A DNA stretch of 64,000 bases from Brachyhypopomus gauderio (lineage: Eukaryota > Chordata > Actinopteri > Gymnotiformes > Hypopomidae), in NCBI RefSeq assembly GCF_052324685.1, contig NC_135212.1:20728048-20792047 (forward strand), written 5' to 3'. The position numbers and the translations under genes were made by a program. Each line of letters begins with the position of its first letter. The first letter of the stretch is position 1. The notes beneath the pieces were generated by a model. The model searched no databases, was not told where the DNA came from, and saw only the letters and a program-made list of their open reading frames with translations. Below are positions 31,102-42,578 of this stretch, one piece after another.

Positions 31102-32744
31102 CTACTCCTTGGTGAGAGGCTCGTCAGGGTTGGTAGGGCCACTGTTATCCGAGTCTCCTGCGGTGAAGTGAAGCGATTCTGCCTGGTTCATAATAGCGCT
31201 GAGCCGTGTCAGTGACATAACCCGGTGTCTACACCTGGGTTCATTCTCATTCGGTTCCTCTGGTTCCGTGATGTGGCTGTAACGCTTCCCTTCTTCATCA
31301 TAATTGTACAGTTTAATCACTCTGCTTCTCCGCTTGGGTTGCGGGTGAGTACCCATGTCTGAAGGCGCGTCTGAAGCCTGCACCACCCGGCCCTGCACCT
31401 CCACCTGCTCCACCCGGCCCTGCACCTCCACCTGCTCCACCCGGCCCTGCGCCTCCACCTGCTCCACCCGGCCCTGCGCCTCCACCTGCTCCACCCGGCC
31501 CTGCGCCTCCACCTGCTCCACCCGGCCCTGCGCCTCCACCTGCTCCACCCGGCCCTGCACCTCCACCTGCTCCACCCCGCCCTGCACCTCCACCTGCTCC
31601 ACCCGGCCCTGCACCTCCACCTGCTCCACCCGGCCCTGCACCTCCACCTGCTCCACCCGGCCCTGCACCTCCACCTGCTCCACCCGGCCCTGCACCTCCA
31701 CCTGCTCCACCCGGCCCTGCACCTCCACCTGCTCCACCCCGCCCTGCACCTCCACCTGCTCCACCCCGCCCTGCACCTCCACCTGCTCCACCGAGTAGCT
31801 CCACCCCTCGGTTCTCTTGAGGCTACTCGGCGTCCTATCTCGGGGAGACGACTTTGCTGCAAACACAAGGGTGTCGTCTTCAAAGGTTCGGTTCCTGTGG
31901 AAGGAGACGCACTCGAATTGCAGGGATTGCTCGTTGAGAGCGACGGCGAACACGTCATCTCCATTTCTGGACTCGTGGCTGGCTGTTTTGTCGCGCATCC
32001 TGTGCCCTGTTTTTGACAGACACTTGATAACGTAGGTTCTGCTAAATGCACCAAGTGCAAATGCTGCTATGAACGTGACCAAAACTGATGATGTTACAGC
32101 TGCAGCGAACTGACTTTGGGAGAAATTGGCCTCAGTCCCTCTGGTCAGTCTCTGAGTCATGTACGTCTCCTCGTGTTGTATTCGGTTTGCTCTCATTACG
32201 TTAACGGTATATGGAACAATTGTTATGCAGCTGCCGTCCACACGGTGGCAGTAGTAGAGTCCACTATGGCTCGCGGTGGTTTTTAGGATTCTCAAATTCC
32301 CGTTATTAATTTCTACTGGGTCCATATTGCTAGACTGTCCATCCTCAAACGACCCAAAAGGGGTTTGCCACATCTTAACTGACCCTAGACAGAAAAACAC
32401 AGACATTATAGGCAAACGAAATATTTCTAGTTTAATTTCAGTGGTGAGTTTAATTAAATACGATGCAGGAGAGCATAATAAATAATTTTAATTTTATTTA
32501 TAATTTTAATGCTTTGTTTACCTTCACTCGTATTGTTCCTACATTGTAGTTCCACACCTTTCCCCATAAGAATGTCAACGGTGATTTTAGGCTTGACTTG
32601 TAATGTGTTACCTTCATCCTTCCGGAACTCCACACTTACATTGGACATTTTCTCACTCGTATTGCTGTGCAGAGCAACTACAAACCTCCCAGGAGTCTGA
32701 ACGCTGTAAAGTAGAAGTAGTCTAATCCAAGGACTGGTCCACAT
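31102..32744 (-). CDS. Single-Ig-domain type I membrane protein with nonapeptide-repeat tail
   Basis: I do not recognise this gene. Two exons are visible: 32744-32522 (an upstream ATG at 32783 is also possible) and 32384-31102, joined GT-AG in phase 1. The N-terminus WIRLLLLYSVQTPGRFVVAL looks like a signal peptide. One Ig domain follows: first Cys in GVELQCRNNTSEG, second in HSGLYYCHRVDGSC, with several N-glycosylation sites (NTS, NVS). A membrane span AAAVTSSVLVTFIAAFALGA is followed by a long cytoplasmic tail. The tail has 15 copies of VEQVEVQGR, then a basic KRRSR and KLYNYDEEGKRYSHI with possible tyrosine signals. Overall this looks like a cell-surface immune- or adhesion-type receptor. 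No ligand or pathway can be assigned. More 5' exons may exist. Confidence 0.72.
31388..31792 (-). repeat. 27-bp coding minisatellite, about 15 copies
   Basis: The unit encodes VEQVEVQGR with small variants (V/A at position 6, R/G at position 9). Because 27 is a multiple of 3, copy-number change keeps the frame. The unit is open in several frames, producing long spurious frames on both strands (for example Cys-Thr-Ser-rich on plus). The variants are grouped along the array: the A-type units form a block of four. Confidence 0.93.
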
Positions 32745-32783
32745 CTTCACCCTTACTACACAAAGATGCGATACAATGATCAC

Positions 32784-33340
32784 AATCCTGCCTGTCGCCG
32801 TTCATTATAAAGTGTAATACGAGTTGCATGGTGCTTTCATTGTGGTAGGCTATCACAGTATACAATTAATATTATGCATACAAAAGCCTATGTAAAAAAA
32901 CAGTTTGGTAGAAATTCTTACCTGCCTAGTGTTAGTTTAACACAGGTATGTAACCCAGTCAAGTTTCTCTGTTGTTGCAGCTGTGTTACCTCAGAAAGAG
33001 GAGTAAAGTACAGTCCTCACATGACGCCCTAGAAGTCAGATCTCGTGCTTCATGTTTAACAATTAACATTTTGCCCATCAAACGGAAAGAGATGTGACAG
33101 GTCTGAAATGCAAACGTGAAATTTTCTAATCCGAGATTTAGCAAACGTGAAAACTAGTGGCATGTTGGTTTGTTGTTACAGTGCAGTGTGTTGTATTTTG
33201 TACAGCATCTGCATTTTAATGTATTAAGAATAATATTCAAATGAAAATTGCTTACCTTACACACATGGGCCTATTGTACAAATGTATTCTGTGTGTAAAC
33301 TGTGTATAGTGTCTTTACTGATTTCCCAAAAGATGTCAGC
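32784..33340. other. Upstream of the Ig gene, no feature seen
   Basis: This is AT-rich sequence without recognisable coding or repeat content. It presumably holds the promoter of the minus-strand Ig gene. Confidence 0.35.
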
Positions 33341-33658
33341 ACTGAGCTTCCTACACGGGCCTGAACGACTTATCGCTCGTGCACCTTCTGCTCTTCAGTC
33401 AGAAAAGAATCCTCCAAACTCCTCCCCGCCGTTTATCTGCAGCAAAATATGTTGGTGTCGGCGCGTGCACATGCCCAGACAGCGCGTGGGCCCCCGCGTG
33501 GCCCCTCCCTGTGGGGGAAGAACACTCCTACTGCAAGAAGGGCGCGCGCATCACCAGGAACCAAACAAACCAGCCGCGGTAGAAACAACTCCGCCACCAA
33601 CTCCCCGGGGTACGCCGAAGAGAATCGTCACCGGAGAGGGAAGGAGAACCCTCTACAG
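33341..33658 (+). other. capn5: Possible capn5 noncoding first exon
   Basis: This is a GC-rich stretch in otherwise AT-rich DNA, ending CTCTACAG before GTAACT, a good splice donor at 33659. It lies 1.8 kb upstream of the first capn5 coding exon and on the same strand, so it could be a 5' UTR exon with a CpG-type promoter. Open frames here resemble no known protein. This is inference from composition and the donor site. Confidence 0.4.
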
Positions 33659-35410
33659 GTAACTTAAAATAGCCCGACAGCAAAAACATCGTGCGGGGTC
33701 TTTAATGTAGAGCTATTAAATGGAAAAAAGGGGGTGGTGAATGAAAACGGATTGCATTTGCAGTCTGTGCATATTGCAGTGATAACAAATGTAGAAGGCG
33801 AGGCTGCTGTACACAGAGTGGGTCTGCTTTCACTTTATTAAACTTTCTTTGAGATCTTTATTTGACTTTAGCTGAAATACGATCACTTAAGGTAACAAAC
33901 GCTAATGCCTAATGCTTTGCAGACACAAACAGAAAATTTTTGAAAAAAAGAAAATAATTTTTGTTTGTGAATAGTTTGTGGACACAGGACACCGAGCAGG
34001 TAGACACACCCATGTCGCACGGGCTTGCAGCTCTTGCATGTGTCGTGTGTACTGAATTCAATCATGACCCATCCGTCAATCACGTCCACGCACAGTTGCC
34101 TCTCATGCCTGTTAGATGTTTTGCGCATTTTAAAAATAGGTCACGTTTTTTGTATCGATATTTGCTGTTTCAATTATTGTTTTTCACCAACGGTATTTGA
34201 CAAACTAACTGTAATCAGATTCAGTCCTGCCTCCATGTACGCTGATACATGAGTGTTAATTGGAAATTTAACAAATGATATAAGCAGTTGATGCAGACAA
34301 TGTCTGAAGCGAGTAGAAGTTGTTGAGTAACTAGAAAGGATCAAATGTAAAATAATGTGAACTCCCCCATTTTAAGTTTCTTACGAAACGGTTAAAGCTT
34401 TGGTAAGCCTCCGTTGCTTTGTAGCCCAGCCGAGAGGACGGTTCCGTCACCGATACCTAAACGATGGACGTAACAGGTTTAACAAGCCGAAGGCGTGTCC
34501 ATCATTCGTATTACGACGTGTTCTCTCTCGGTGAAAACCACCAGACATTATTTAAAAAGTCCAGTGAGGTCTCAGGCGGATCTAAGTGCACATTCCTTAA
34601 ATACTCGCAGCAGGACGGACGGTTCTAGTTAGCTGCCCGGTTTCAGCGCAGAGAATCTCCTCCTCTCTTACGGTGCTGTTTAGCAACACACTCAATTAAA
34701 GTGGATTCCGCTGATCGTAACTGTATGTTTGGTTCTTAAGTAGATTTGTCAGAGTGGTTGCCATTCCAATCCCTCGAACAGTCTCCCGGACAACCGGGTT
34801 TTGCTTGTTTTCACCCCCCAGCTGTGAGAATATATCCGCCTTGCTGGTCGGGTTTTGCAGGTTCAGCCGAGGACTAAAGAGCAGAGCGCTCGAGCGTGCT
34901 CGCGTGCTGCACTATAAACGATGTCCACTGCTCCTCTAGTTTTGGTGTCCCATCAAGAGTTTAAGAATCCACACAATCTAATTTATTCGCTCCGGGGTAT
35001 TCTTTTGTTTTGAGATGGGCGGTTTTGAGGAAGTCGGTTAGTGAGTCACTGTCATGACCCTTCATGAATAACACTTTGTTGTTGTGCATGATTGACAATA
35101 AAAACATAATTCTAAAGAAGAAACTGTAGGACTGCCAAGCACACGTAATTTCTTTCTCAGATGCTTTTCTGCATATGACCGTATTCAGTTTCAGCTAAAT
35201 ACAGCACAATCATAAAAATGTTCCCTGTGTTACCTAAGGGGGGGGGGGGGACTCGAAAACGACAGAATAGTGTTCAGGCCACCGTTTAACATGTAAAACA
35301 GAACATTATTGTCAACCCAGTGAGCTGGCTGAGAGCCTGCAACTTTCTCTCTTCCATTATCTCACTCTCTTCTTCCTCCTCTGTTCTCTGCTGTCCCCTG
35401 TCATCGGTCC
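33659..35410 (+). other. Upstream intron or intergenic DNA before capn5
   Basis: I see no gene. It holds short AT-rich stretches and a G run at 35238-35250. If the 33341-33658 exon is real, this is a capn5 intron. Confidence 0.35.
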
Positions 35411-35420
35411 AGCCTGCAGT

Positions 35421-38400
35421 ATGGTGAAGGCCTACGAGGACCAGCAGTTTGCAGATCTGCGGAAACAGTGTCAGCAGAGTGGGAAGCTGTTTGAGGATCC
35501 TCTCTTCCCTCCCACTGACCAGTCCTTGTTCTACCATGAAAATCGCATCGGAAAAGTCACGTGGAAGAGACCCAAGGTGAGGGGTCACAGGAGCCCTCGT
35601 GGCTGAAATGGAGGGGTGGCGTCATATCAGGAGACTATGTAACTTTTTAAAAAGTCGTCATCATTGGACACGGTTCAGCACCAGTGCGGTTCTGTAAACT
35701 TGTGATGTGTTATTCAGAACATTATGGGGGTTATTAAGAAGAAGCCACAGAAAAACTAATGACTGAACTAATGAGTGTAGGGATATATTTATTTGGCAAG
35801 GCAAACAGGCATTTGTATTGGAGGATAATGTATACATTAGGGGTGTATTCAACTAAGGATTTTCATAGTCGAATCTGATTCGTCAGATTTTCCCTTTAGT
35901 CGACTAATAGTCGAATCAGGGGTTTTTTAAAGAGCACCTTAAACGGGATCCCGTTCTCATTCAGGACTTTTTTTTTTTGCTTAATTTCGTTGTACATGTA
36001 CAATGACAATAAAAAGTATCTATCTATCTATCTTTTTTTCCACTTCAAAGTAAAAACCTAAAACACTCAGATAAATGAATAAACATGGTAGGTTGTCTTT
36101 ATTCAGCTTTTATTTATTACTTATTTATTTTTTAATGAAACGTTAGAGAACATTAACCGTCAGTGCGCATATCGAACTGTCAGACAGGCACTGTGCAAAA
36201 TGTCAAAAATATTTTAAATAAAATATGCCTGCCTGAAAATATATATAAAACATTTCCACACAACAGCAAACAAATTATAAGGAAAGGTTCAAGTAACGGG
36301 GTTTAAAAGCAAACAACAACAATAAATGTTTATAGGATTACTTGCCGAGAAGCACCGCGGCAAACGTTTTTTTTCGCCTTGCGCGTTTTAAATGGTATGC
36401 CATGTTGGTTGTTGTCGTGCGAAATAAAAGACGTTGACGACATAACTTGCACTTTACTTTATTTGATTCATCTTTATCTTTTTCAAAATACTTTTGAAGT
36501 ATTTTTAGTAGCCATTATAATCTCAGCAGATGCTGATCCTGTAGCGTGTTCAGCTCCGCTCGTTTGGATTGTACAACAGCAGGGTGTGATTTATTAATGT
36601 GTAGAAAGGAAGATGCCTATTGTTAATGCGCACACATCATTTAAAAAATATTTATTAACAGAAATTAGGATGATTTTATTTGACAAAAGGCTATATATAA
36701 CGAAAACAAAGACATTTAATGTAACAACTAATGCTTAGCAGCGTCCTTGGGCACCCCCATGCAGTTAGAATGGTACATTCGACTATGACATTCATAGTCG
36801 ACTAGGGGGTATAGTCGACTATAGTCGAATCAGCGACTATTGCAGGTCACCCCTAGTACACATACATTTGAAAAGTGGAGAGTAGTAAAAATGTGTGCAT
36901 TGGAAGGCCCGCGTGGTGGTTATAGGCAAGGGTGCAGTTGCTGGTTTGGGAGCTGCAAAGTGGCTCCCGGTCCTGTTTCTGCTGCTGATAAGCAAATCTA
37001 TTTGCTTCTCTTAGATTCTGTTAACCAGGTTTTGAACATTTACTGTGCAGTTCTGCACGTTTAAACAACAGCTTCAAAGTATCTGAAGCCATTAGGGCCA
37101 TCTGGCGAACTCTTTATGTTGCTTCTGAGAGCACTGTAGCATTTAAACATTCACAAAGCCTCCAGTTCAGACCGCAGAAGCGATGGTAATCTCCATGCTG
37201 TTGGGTTTGTTTGTTTGTGTTAGGTGGATGACTTTATTTCGCATTGAGATTGTTAGCTCAGCGGTCCGCTGTTTTGAGACCGGAGGGAGTGTGATGTAAG
37301 GGTGTATCTGACTGACTGGAACAGTGCACAGACCGAAAAAGATGTTTGCTGAAGTTTAGCAAATCTTGAACATACAGATGGGTGGAGACTAGAGTGGTGT
37401 GGTTCTTATTCATTACAATGTGGGCGAGGTTTTGTTGGGACAAACAAGTATTTGACAAGAGGCTCTCTAGTAAAGCTTCCTTGCACCTGAATGAAACTGT
37501 TATCTATGTTACCTGCGCTGAAGGAACATATGTCGAAAGGTGTTCTGTTGGCCGACTAGGGCCTTGGGTTTGTTTCGCTCAAAGGGACTTTAACACAGGA
37601 AGTGTTTCTAGTCATTGAAAATATGCACGCAAACAACAGTGTCTGGCTTCCACTTGTCTGTGGTTTGTCAGCTGGTGTATATGTTACAGCATTATGACAC
37701 TTTGTTCTTTTACTACATAGCGGGAGAACGACCTTCCTTCACACATCCAAATTGTGACTTGGGGGAATTCAGTTGGGGAATTTTGAAAGGAATAATTGGA
37801 ATATTTGTGTTTTAAGTTAGTTCACTCTATCTTCATTATCTTTGCATTGACTGTGTGTTCTCTATCAGATTAATGAACCCATACCCCAGTTTTGTTGGCA
37901 GTTAGGTAGTGCAATTTGAAAAGTCGTTTAAATGTATGAAAAATTTTACATGCTGAGAAATTGGCTGTTGTGCAGGTGACTTGAGGTGTAGTTGTAGATT
38001 AAGTGGAGTGGTGCTGTGCATGGGTGTAGACCTCATAGAAAGTGTGATTACTGAAGGCTACTTGTTTACTGTTTTGTGTGTATAAATGTTTATTGCGTTA
38101 GCACCATCCAGTGTGCAACTCTTTTCTGTGATTGATATTTTTGTTGGGTTTTGTTTTAAGTGTGACACTCCTTTTCCACATGTTATTACACAAGAAAATG
38201 TTCCCTGGGGTCTCTGTGAAAAGTCTATAAGCTTTAATGAAAATAACACAAGGACCATGCTCCACAACACCCTTCTCCCACTGGCAAAACAGCCTTGTTC
38301 AGAAGGACCAGTTTGAGTTCCTGTCCCTTTAAATGATCCAGTGCTAGCCCCACCCCCACTAGCGGGGCATGCTAATTCAAGTATGGCTGGTTTTGATAAG

Positions 38401-41400
38401 CCTGGTCACTTCCTATTCATACCACATATTTTTTAAATATAAAATTACAGCAAAATGTCACATGGTGCATAACAGAATGGGGGGGGGGGTGAATTAAGCT
38501 AAATGGGTAAAAATGAAAAATTAAAATCTCACTGATTGGCAAGGACAGTAGAAGTATGCATTACAGTGGAGGGGTGGGTGATCTGGCAATTTTATACCGT
38601 GACCAATCTTGGACATGCACAGTCTATTTTTCAAGCGATTCATGGAGATTGTGACATTTTATGCTCTCCTACTAATGTTTAGAAAGTTCACAATAAATCT
38701 CAATCAGTAATAAAATGGGATTGAACCCATAAGATTGGTGGTTCATGCCCCACAACCAGCAGCAACCTTTGCTGATGTGCCCTTGTGCAAGGCCCCTGAC
38801 GCCCTAACGGCTCCGGGTATGTGTGTGTTCACTCTGGATGGGTTAAATGGAGAGAGGAATTTCCCTAAGGGCATAAATGAGTGCTCGCTCTTCTATTATA
38901 CCACATGTCTCTACCATATGTGATACATGTGTTATGTCATACTCAGATTGTACATCTCCACTCATCTGTATCTCATGAGGTTTCGAAACAAACTGGTATC
39001 ACTGTCGCTTGTATTAGAACATTAGGAAAACCATTAAAGCAGCAACCGAGTGAAAGAGGCAACAGAGGCTGTCACACTCCATCTAGCCGAGGATATGATG
39101 CCATATTAAAAGTGTACATTAAATGTGGGATTTAAGAGACTGCTGCATTCCAGGTGCATGGTGTGATGAATTGGCAAATATTGTTCTAATAATGATTGAT
39201 AATATTGAATGATGAGGACTGCACAAATAAAGCAAGGCGAAAGTTCTCTTTACATTTTACTTCTGTTTACTTTTTAAATGTTAGAAGCAGTGTCTTTAAT
39301 GCAGTATTATGTTTTAAATGAGTGCAAATAGATAAGTCCATCGACTTTTAAAAATCTTTGTTTTAAATCTGGGTATTCTCAACAGTACATTGCATAATTG
39401 GGAAGAAAGGTTGCAGTTCAGTTCTGTGACGGAGCCCCCCAAAATGAAATGGTTTGTCTTATTACACTGCGTCTGGGTTGGTAGGCACTGCAGATGCCCA
39501 AATGAAAATCACAATGAAAACGTTTCATAATTTGTCCCCTTTAATCAACCTCTCTCTGTCTGTCTGTCTGTCTCTCACTTTCTCACTTGTTCTCCTCTTA
39601 GGAACTCTGCGATGACCCACATCTGTTTGTTCATGGGATCAGTGCTCATGACCTGCACCAGGGGCAGCTGGGAAACTGCTGGTTTGTAGCTGCCTGTTCC
39701 AGCCTGGCGTCCAGAGAGCCTCTGTGGCAAAAAGTGAGTGTCTGTCTGTCTGTCTGTCTGTCCATATAGAGATATTAATAGTTAATTATTAATAGTATTT
39801 GTTAATAATCATAATAATGATGGTACATCATGCACTGGACTGGACTTTGTTCACCAACCCACACGTGTCCTTTCTTAGATTAATCTAATCTAGATTAATC
39901 TAAGCTAGGTTTTTGCAAAAATAAAAAGCACATGAGCTTCAAATTATGAAGTACTTGGGGATTAATTTTTTGAATGAGTGTAAATATTGCATTAGTTACA
40001 AAGTGTTTTGGGAAATAAAATGTAAGAGCACTAGTACAAGATCATGAAGTACTTGGCACGAACCTTTGGGTAAAACCACCCCATAATGGCTGACGGGATG
40101 AGAGATGTTTTTTTAAATAACAAAAAAAAAACAAACCATCCAGTGAGGAGACGAGGTCAGCACCATGTTTGCCTCAGCCGTGGTCAGGTGTGTCCTCTGT
40201 TTGAATAGTGGGTAGGTTGGGCAGTTATTAACCAGAGGTACTGATACAATGTACATACTGAACCAGGATATACTGTTGAGACAATCCATCAGGGTGATAT
40301 CATTGGTTTCGGTGTACGTGTGAGCACACGCGTGTGTACATGCAAAAATGTGTTGAGACCTCCAGTCAAGACAAGACCACACGGCCACAAACGCACCAGG
40401 CCGGAAGTCCATTGCCAGTACCGACCCCTCAGTGGCCCTCAGTGCGGGGCCTGGGCCTAAGATCTTTTTACTGCTCCGGCTTCGACTTGGTCACACCCCT
40501 CCCACGCTGCTCATGTGGAGTGGTGTTGGGGTGGAGGTGTTGGGGCGGAGCCACTGCTTTTGTGTGTTTGTCTTCCTTTAATCTTGTTTCCATTTCCATG
40601 CCCGTGCAGCTGGAGGTTTGTGTTGCCTGGTGTGTGCTGTGCTCCCCGTGACACCATCGCCAGTGCTCACACAGCCCCGGTGTCATCGCCCCTCCTGGGG
40701 AGGAACGGTGTTGTGGAAAATCCCTCGCTCGCTCGCCTCCGTGGCGCTAATACCCACTGGCCCTCCCACTGCCCCTACCGTGATGATGCGGCGGGGTCCT
40801 GGAGGGGCTCGTTCTCAGCTGCAGCTCAAGTCAGAGACTTCGAAAGGGGTCGTTAGTGAAGCTGTTTGTTGACGTGCGGAGGGGTATGGAGGTGATTAGG
40901 GTGGGGGGAGGGGTATGGGGGTGATTAGGGTGGGGGGGAGGGGTATGGAGGTGATGGGGGGAGGGGTATGGGGGTGATTAGGGTGGGGGGGTATGGAGGT
41001 GATTAGGGTGGGGTATGGAGGTAATTGGGGGGGAGGGGTATGGAGGTGATTAGGGTGGGGGGAGGGGTATGGGGGTGATTAGGGTGGGGGGGAGGGGCAT
41101 GGAGGTGATGGGGGGAGGGGTATGGGGGTGATTAGGGTGGGGGGGGTATGGGGGTGATTAGGGTGGGGGGGTATGGAGGTGATTGGGGGGGAGGGGTATG
41201 GAGGTGATTAGGGTGGGGGGAGGGGTATGGGGGTGATTAGGGTGGGGGGGAGGGGCATGGGGGTGGGGGGGCATTGTGGAGTTTGTTCCTTCGACTTTTT
41301 ACAGCTGCAACAGATGTGTTCATTTCTGTTTGTCTGGATTAACGGCGTTGTTATGGCACACCTGGAGTCAGAGTGATCACTTCCAGACTGCACAGCGAAC

Positions 41401-42535
41401 ACGTCTGTCTGTTAATGTAGCTTTGAGTTTTGCAGCGTGTTGGTCACAGAAAGGTGAATGTGAGGTAGAACTAGCACTATAACCACCGTGGTGGTGAAAA
41501 TCACTTCTCCAGACTGAATCAGCACACACGAATGTGACTTTATGTGGAGCACAGACGAGGGGAAGGGGGGGTGGCCTCAGAGTGAGGATTCCTCATTCTC
41601 TTTTGAACGAGTTTTGTACTTGTATACTGTAAAAGGAAAATTGTCTTAAACACATAACCAATTCAAAGGAATTTACTGATTAACACAGAATGTAATATTG
41701 ATTCAAAATATCCTGTTGATTTGTTTATGTGGAGTATACTTGTTGCCCATGATTATCGTGAGAACTGATAAATGAGTTCACACCTTCGAGCTGGAACAAT
41801 GTCAAGCATTGCAGGTTGCCTCGTGGCCAGTAACGGTGTGTGTCTATTGTGCGTGTTGGACAGCAGCGGTGAGGGTTTGTTGCTTAACACCGTAACCCGC
41901 TGATTGCGTGAGGTCATTCAATTTCATGTGGTTTATTGATTTCCTTCTCTAGCTTGGATTAATATGTTGATGCATGCTGAATAAATGTGATATTAACAAA
42001 TATAAGGAACTACACAGTCCTTATAAAGCTGTTCCTCTTCCCATTCGTAAGTCGTCCCTTGGGTGTTCTGACTGTGAGCTAATGGTGTGGTGATGAGATC
42101 AGTCTTGGTGGAGAGTTGGACAGAGTGGGAGAGTGCTGGGTGTGTTGATGGGTAAAATGAAGAAATAAGATTATTTGAGACCTTACTCAACTACACTGCA
42201 TATGCAGTTTCACAGTCAATCTGTGAAATAATGTTCAGTCTGTTTTTTGTGAAAGGTTTTCACTCTGTCCCCTACAGATGTGGCGTGTTTGGTGGAGACA
42301 GCTGTATGAGTTTTCTACATACGTGTATGCATGTGAACCTGCAACTCCGGTCGTGTCCCTTCATCACACTTTCGTCCATATCATACATTTCTTTTTTCTT
42401 CTTTCTCCATCTTCTGTTTCTTCTGCTTCCCCTGTGTGTGTGCGTCTCACTGTTCAACACCTTGTTCCCTCCTGAGGTCTCATTACTGTCCTCTCTAGTA
42501 AGTATGTCCACATTTCTTTCCATTCTCTCTCAGCG

Positions 42536-42578
<43 letters not shown>

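Noticed and set aside
31388-31792. Regular direct repeats that could suggest a CRISPR-like array
   Set aside because: The units are contiguous with no unique spacers, are coding, and lie in a vertebrate genome.
31313-32060. Long Gly-Ala-rich, Trp-Arg-rich and Cys-Thr-Ser-rich frames over the 27-bp array
   Set aside because: They are alternate frames of the same minisatellite. Only the VEQVEVQGR frame joins an Ig domain, a membrane span and a proper splice junction.
40334-40872. Three overlapping plus-strand frames of about 85-113 codons in capn5 intron 2
   Set aside because: They are GC-rich, have no domain, lack splice support, and compete with each other in different frames.
40872-41275. 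Interstitial telomere sequence
   Set aside because: The ttaggg occurs once per unit inside a different 30-bp repeat, not as (TTAGGG)n.
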